From assembly GCA_022575985.1 (NCBI GenBank), contig JAKSXM010000007.1, positions 17,486,501 to 17,550,500 of the forward strand: a stretch of 64,000 nt of DNA, given 5' to 3'. Position numbers and translations under genes: made by a program. The notes below the pieces were generated by a model. It did not search any database. It saw nothing but the letters and a program-made list of their open reading frames with translations, and had not been told where the DNA came from. The stretch comes from Anagrus nilaparvatae (taxonomy: Eukaryota; Arthropoda; Insecta; Hymenoptera; Mymaridae). Position 1 is the stretch's first letter. Each line of letters opens with the position of its first letter. This document shows positions 59,363 to 64,000 of this stretch, piece by piece.

Positions 59363-62360
59363 AAATACGCATATCTTAAGAATTTTAAAATTTTAAATTG
59401 GTGTCAATTCAGAAAGTATAATTTACAAATTTCAAAAAATGGAGTATTTATATTACTTTAATAATCATCTTTGAAAACTTTTTATAAGATACTTTTGTTA
59501 ACAATTTAATGAATTCGGCATCCAACCATACGCAGGTATCACGGTGGTCATTTGACTTTGGGATACGCTAAATTCAGAGCCACCCTTGTGTTGTGAGTGA
59601 AAATAAGTGAAATTATTAAAAATAAGCTTTAACATTATAATAAATACATGAAAAAATATATAACTTAAATCACATTTGTTTTAAAATATTAGGTTTTATG
59701 TGCAATATATGTAATGGTTACAAATTTACATATAAAGTGACTTTTTCTTATGATAAAATTCAAAAAAATATATTTCTCTACCACAAATATTCATCATATT
59801 TCCCTACGTACATACTTTTACCTTTATTTTAAAAGGAAAATAAGAAAAATAGGTTTTTTTAAATATTAAAAGGTTAAGTTCAGTAGAATATTATACCTTC
59901 TTTATTATGTAATAGATGCATTAGAAAAATAGGAAAATAAATGAAAATGAAATTTAATTCATAAAATAAGAATCAATGAATTTCTTTTTAAATTTAATAT
60001 TTGTAAGAAATCATAGATTTCATAAGGGTCCAGAACTTAAAAGGGGAAGAGAGGTAGAATGAACAAGTGTTTAAATTAATTTGGGTATAGGGACTTAAAA
60101 TTATTCGAATTTGGAGACTTATTCGGAAAAATTGATTCGACATGTTCTATGTTATAGTTGTATAGTCAAAACATAAAATTATTATATGACATTTATTATA
60201 AATGATAATACAGAATTTATTTTAATTTAATTTTTTGAGTAAAACTCGTTTTATAAAAAATTTTTTTACGTTTCAAGACATTTGTTATCGTTTATAACAA
60301 AACAAAAAAATCTGACTGTCTCAACCAGAATTTCCTCTCAGTGTACCATTAAATAATTATGCAATATTTAATTCTCATATTATTTAATAACAAGTTTGCA
60401 GATATTTTAGAAAGTAGCTAAGTATTTTTGAAGGCGTAACTATTAATCTGGTATGATTAAGGCGGATTAAAGACAAGTATAAACAATTTAATAGAATTCA
60501 AATCCTCGCATATATAAGTAAAACAAATTTCTTAAAAATTGAATACTTTTAATTATCTCTCGCAAACAAAACTTAATTAAAGTCTCTGGATTACAGAGTA
60601 ATATAATAACGCTGTACAATCATCAATTTGCATATTATTTTCTTAATAAATAATTTTTCTAAGTAAATGGAAAATAAAAAGGATACAAAAATGTATTATA
60701 ATTACAATGAACTAGTAGAATTTGATAAAATTTTGTTTATCATTTTATTTCAAATTTCTACAAACGATATTATTTAAGAAAAAACTTTGTTTTGAATGAA
60801 ACTATGGTAAGTTTGAAAATTATTTACTATACATTACTTGATTTTCAATGTTTCATCTTTTAGAAAATTTACAAAGTAAAGCCAAGTATGTCAATAAGAC
60901 TTTACCTTGGAATTATTGATGTAGAATTTGATAGGAACCTATTCAGTATTCAGCTTATTACCAAAGAATATTATATACATACTACTTGTTATTAGTCATA
61001 GTTTGAAACTTCTCACGTTCTCTATTATGTATAATTATCGAGCGAAGCTCTACCTTACAGGATGTAAAAATCGACACGGGGTTCACAATATCTCAAAAAT
61101 GAATTATCAGATTCCTTTCATTTTTTAAACCTGAGTTTCTTTCATCATATTGATGATCTACATAGATTTTTGGCCCTTTTCGGTATTTCTAAAGGCCTAC
61201 TTATAATGGAATTTTTGTTTCACATAGGTGAAAACCTTATAAATGTAAGCCATGCAATAAATTTCATAGCTTTTGTATAAACTTGATATCGATGAAATAT
61301 CATAAAAATGCAAAATAAAACAAGATATATTTTCATTTATTATTAATTAATTCGTATTTTATTGAATTAAACGTTTAACGCTCAACGCTTATCTGCGTGT
61401 CGACTTGTTTTTACACACTAAACTAATTTTAAAACTAAAATTTATATTTCTAACAATTTATCCCTATAATATGTAAAAAAGTGTCTCAAATTTCAGAATC
61501 TGATGTCAAACTTATGACAAAATCAAACCGTAACACGGTTTCAGCATTGTAAATAACATTTAAAAAAAGTATATTTAATAAAATGGAAGACAGAGAATCA
61601 CAAACAACTAGTTGCATTAGATTATTCGTTTTTAGTAATTTTGAGGGGTATTATATATTTTTTAAATATATAATATTTTTATATAAAATATTTTTTTCTA
61701 AGTTCTGGAAAAATCACCTGATAACAATGATTCCGCAAAATAAAGGAGTGGATTAGCAGTCATTTTAAAAAGTTCCATAAATTTTTATTAGTTGCCAAAT
61801 ATCAAAAAAAAGAAGATTTACATAATTACAACTTATTTAATCATTCCTATGTATTACCACGAGCACACGAAAATAGCTTTTTTTCTTATGGAACCAAAAA
61901 TTCATTTTATAAGAGCCCATAGATTTGGTGACAATAGAGCTATAATTTTGGAAATTTTATTTTTTTGATATATTTCAACTCTTTTTTCCCGCAGTAATCA
62001 GAAATCCAAGCAAACTTAAAATATCTGTCAGACTAATATATATATATAACTTTAACTTTTAAGTTTAATTATTATTATTATATTTTATAATTCACCTAGC
62101 ACATAATTAGCGTGTAACTCGCGCACTCACGTAGCAATTTACAACTTTATTTTGTATTTGCGCTTTTCGTACGCGTTTATATGTTCTATGAAGATATGCG
62201 GTTGAATAATCACGATTTTGATGTTTTTTTTTGTGAAATGACAAGCATCAGTAATTCAATACTCAAAAGTTATAAGTAATGACCATTATATGTTGTAATT
62301 AAAAATAACTACTAATCTTTCCTTAGGTATCGAGGTATAAAATAACGTAGAAAACTCGGT
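59363..62360. other. AT-rich stretch with small islands only
   Basis: 59520-59610 is less AT-rich (CCATACGCAGGTATCACGG, TTGGGATACGCTAAATTC). On the minus strand it is open for about 33 codons, but no splice sites or motif were found. 61039-61052 has TCGAGCGAAGCTC, a Helitron-like hairpin without CTRR after it. 61870-62040 is related in inverse to 50927-51060. No gene supported. Confidence 0.4.
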
Positions 62361-62364
62361 GAAA

Positions 62365-62455
62365 ATTTCGTATATGTGGCTCGGTGTGTATTGTAATCGA
62401 CTTACGCCTGATGCGACCAACTTCACACACCTCAGTAATATACGAAATTCCCACC
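62365..62455. repeat. Imperfect 90-bp hairpin
   Basis: AATTTCGTATATGTGGCTCGG then TGTGT on the left, ACACACCTCAGTAATATACGAAATT on the right. The loop holds CGACTTACGCCTGATGCGACC. Paired over about 28 bp with mismatches. Either a small repeat or a foldable transcript. Confidence 0.4.
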
Positions 62456-62831
62456 TAGATGTTTAATATTATATTATTATCTTAGTTTTGCTGACAAATC
62501 TCATTTATTTACATATCCTCTAATTATAATTTTGTTAATATGGATTAACGTAGGTAAGTACGTAAGAGGAAAGCACAAGACTATTTGTCATGTACTACAA
62601 ACATGTCGTTTCCTGAAAAAATAAGGATAACTTAATGAGATGTTTTCAGGCTGTTTACTGTTTTAATTGAATGCGAAGAAAGCTTTTAGCTGGATTTTAG
62701 GTTAAACAAATTTATTTTCTAGAAATTCTATTTTATTAATTAACTACTCTTAAATTAATTATTTTGAATCAATTTAGGGAATATCACATTTTTTAAAAAA
62801 AAAGTGTGATTATTATAAATCAATTTATTCG

Positions 62832-62968
62832 TCTGGCGACATTTTTCCCAATCTTTTTTTACCAATGACTTTTTTCCAAGGATTTTTTCCCCATTTTTTT
62901 GGAAAAAAGAATACGTTGGAAAAAAAAGGCTTTGGGAAAAATAATAGTTTGGGAAAAATGTGGCCAGA
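62832..62968. mobile_element. 137-bp MITE-like palindrome
   Basis: TCTGGCGACATTTTTCCCAA and TTGGGAAAAATGTGGCCAGA are near-perfect inverses. The inside repeats CCAA(T/G)-TTTTTTCC and its complement, so almost all of it pairs. Flanking duplication not evident. Confidence 0.62.
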
Positions 62969-63080
62969 TCATTATTATCTGCATCAGTACGCCTTTATTT
63001 CAGATTTACCATATATCTAATAATTATAATACTTTTAGCATAGCACTAAGTAGTAATAAATAATATCACGATGATTTATA

Positions 63081-63509
63081 CACTGTAAAAAGTAACTTTC
63101 TTATATTAACAAAAAAATTAGAACATTTCCGAAAAATTAGTAAATTTTCGAAAAAATTTGTAAATGTTCCAAAAAAAATCGTATAATTACTAAATTTAGT
63201 AAATTTACAAAAAATTCGAAAAATCTCGATTTTTTTTTTGTGAATTGCCATGAAAAATTGATAATTTACAATTTTTTTTCGAAAATTTACAAAAAATAGT
63301 TGTAAATTTCCGAAAAATAGTTGTGAATTTACAACTTTTTTCGTAAAATCACAAAAAAAAATCGAGAATTCTCGAGTTTTTCGATAATATACTAAATTTA
63401 GTAAACTTACAATTTCTATCGAATATTTACAAATTTTTTTGAAAATTCACTAATTTTTCGAAAAAATTCAATTTTTTTGGTAAATCTAAGAAAGTTACTT
63501 TTTACAGTG
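63081..63509. mobile_element. TA-flanked MITE, copy 4
   Basis: CACTGTAAAAAGTAACTTTC and GAAAGTTACTTTTTACAGTG, TA on both sides, 429 bp. Ends are perfect, so this and copy 1 are the best members. The minus frame at 63066-63251 lies within it and is not a gene. Confidence 0.87.
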
Positions 63510-63511
63510 TA

Positions 63512-64000
63512 CATTTCTTTCAAATAAATACTGTAAAACTCGATTTAATAACGATCGAAGGCTTTTGTAGTGCTTGCAAAAATACTCTGACAATTTTACG
63601 TGTACCAAAAAATTTTTAATAATGGTGATTATACGATTAGGATTGAAAACAAAAATTATAAGAAAAAAATGTATATTTACATTAATATATTTAAATTATA
63701 ACACTGGATTATCTACTAATTGATATACTATGCATTTATTTTTAATATCTTTAAAAAGTTTACATTATTTTATATCAATTAATTAAATAAAATAAATTTA
63801 TAAATCTAAAAGTGAAATATTTAAATTAATTTGATATTTTAATTTTGTAAAAGATTATAATTTAAAGTATTGTAAAATAAAAGTTTTAATTAACATAAGT
63901 TTTAACGTCTTCTAGCATAAGAATATCATATTTACTCTTCTTTAGAATAGTTTATAGTTCGTTAATTAGTACTAATTGTAAATATAAGTCTTCATATATA
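63512..64000. other. AT-rich spacer to the window end
   Basis: Nothing recognised. Confidence 0.45.

Noticed and set aside
61035..61065. GAGCGAAGCTC hairpin as a Helitron end
   Set aside because: No CTRR|T terminus after it and no 5' TC leader in range.

Overview
The window is very AT-rich, intron- and transposon-dominated eukaryotic DNA. It has no bacterial-type operons or ribosome binding sites. Coding sequence is broken into short exons with GT/AG borders, and the rest is full of small inverted-repeat transposons, Helitron ends, Penelope-like fragments and a non-LTR retrotransposon remnant. Composition, intron size and repeat types fit an insect; a parasitoid hymenopteran is my guess, but nothing here proves the order.

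One host gene can be supported. Five exons on the minus strand (27437-27501, 27122-27281, 22439-22581, 11459-11663, 8796-9239) join in phase to an open 1017-nt stretch (339 residues). It encodes a SEA-like segment, two immunoglobulin domains and a hormone-receptor (HormR) domain. This is the ectodomain order expected of an adhesion G-protein-coupled receptor. The start of the gene lies above 27.5 kb and was not found. The GPS/GAIN and seven-helix part must lie below 8.8 kb or outside the window and was also not found.

The rest is repeats. 0-9 kb: a 1.1-kb palindrome, a hammerhead-like Penelope end, tandem-repeat element copies A and B, and a Helitron with a doubled 5' end. 9.2-22 kb, inside the receptor introns: palindromic elements, a Penelope-like element split by tandem-repeat copy C and bracketed by an inverted duplication, a 729-bp element with 8-bp target duplications, and a 726-bp element with TTAA borders. 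22-31.5 kb: a TA-flanked MITE and several palindromes, including a clear piggyBac-type MITE. 31.5-38.7 kb: little recognisable. 38.7-41.3 kb: tandem-repeat copy D nested in another palindrome. 42.7-46.8 kb: a 2.4-kb foldback enclosing a Helitron, then a decayed non-LTR endonuclease. 46.8-64 kb: mainly AT-rich spacer with a tRNA-like remnant, more MITEs and tandem-repeat copy E.

The most unusual content is a dispersed element family, called TR156 here. It has hairpins at both ends, an internal (TG)n tract and arrays of roughly 156-bp units, with up to about 12 units per copy and a three-unit higher-order repeat in copy D. Element boundaries were read by eye; target duplications are quoted only where both sides could be read.
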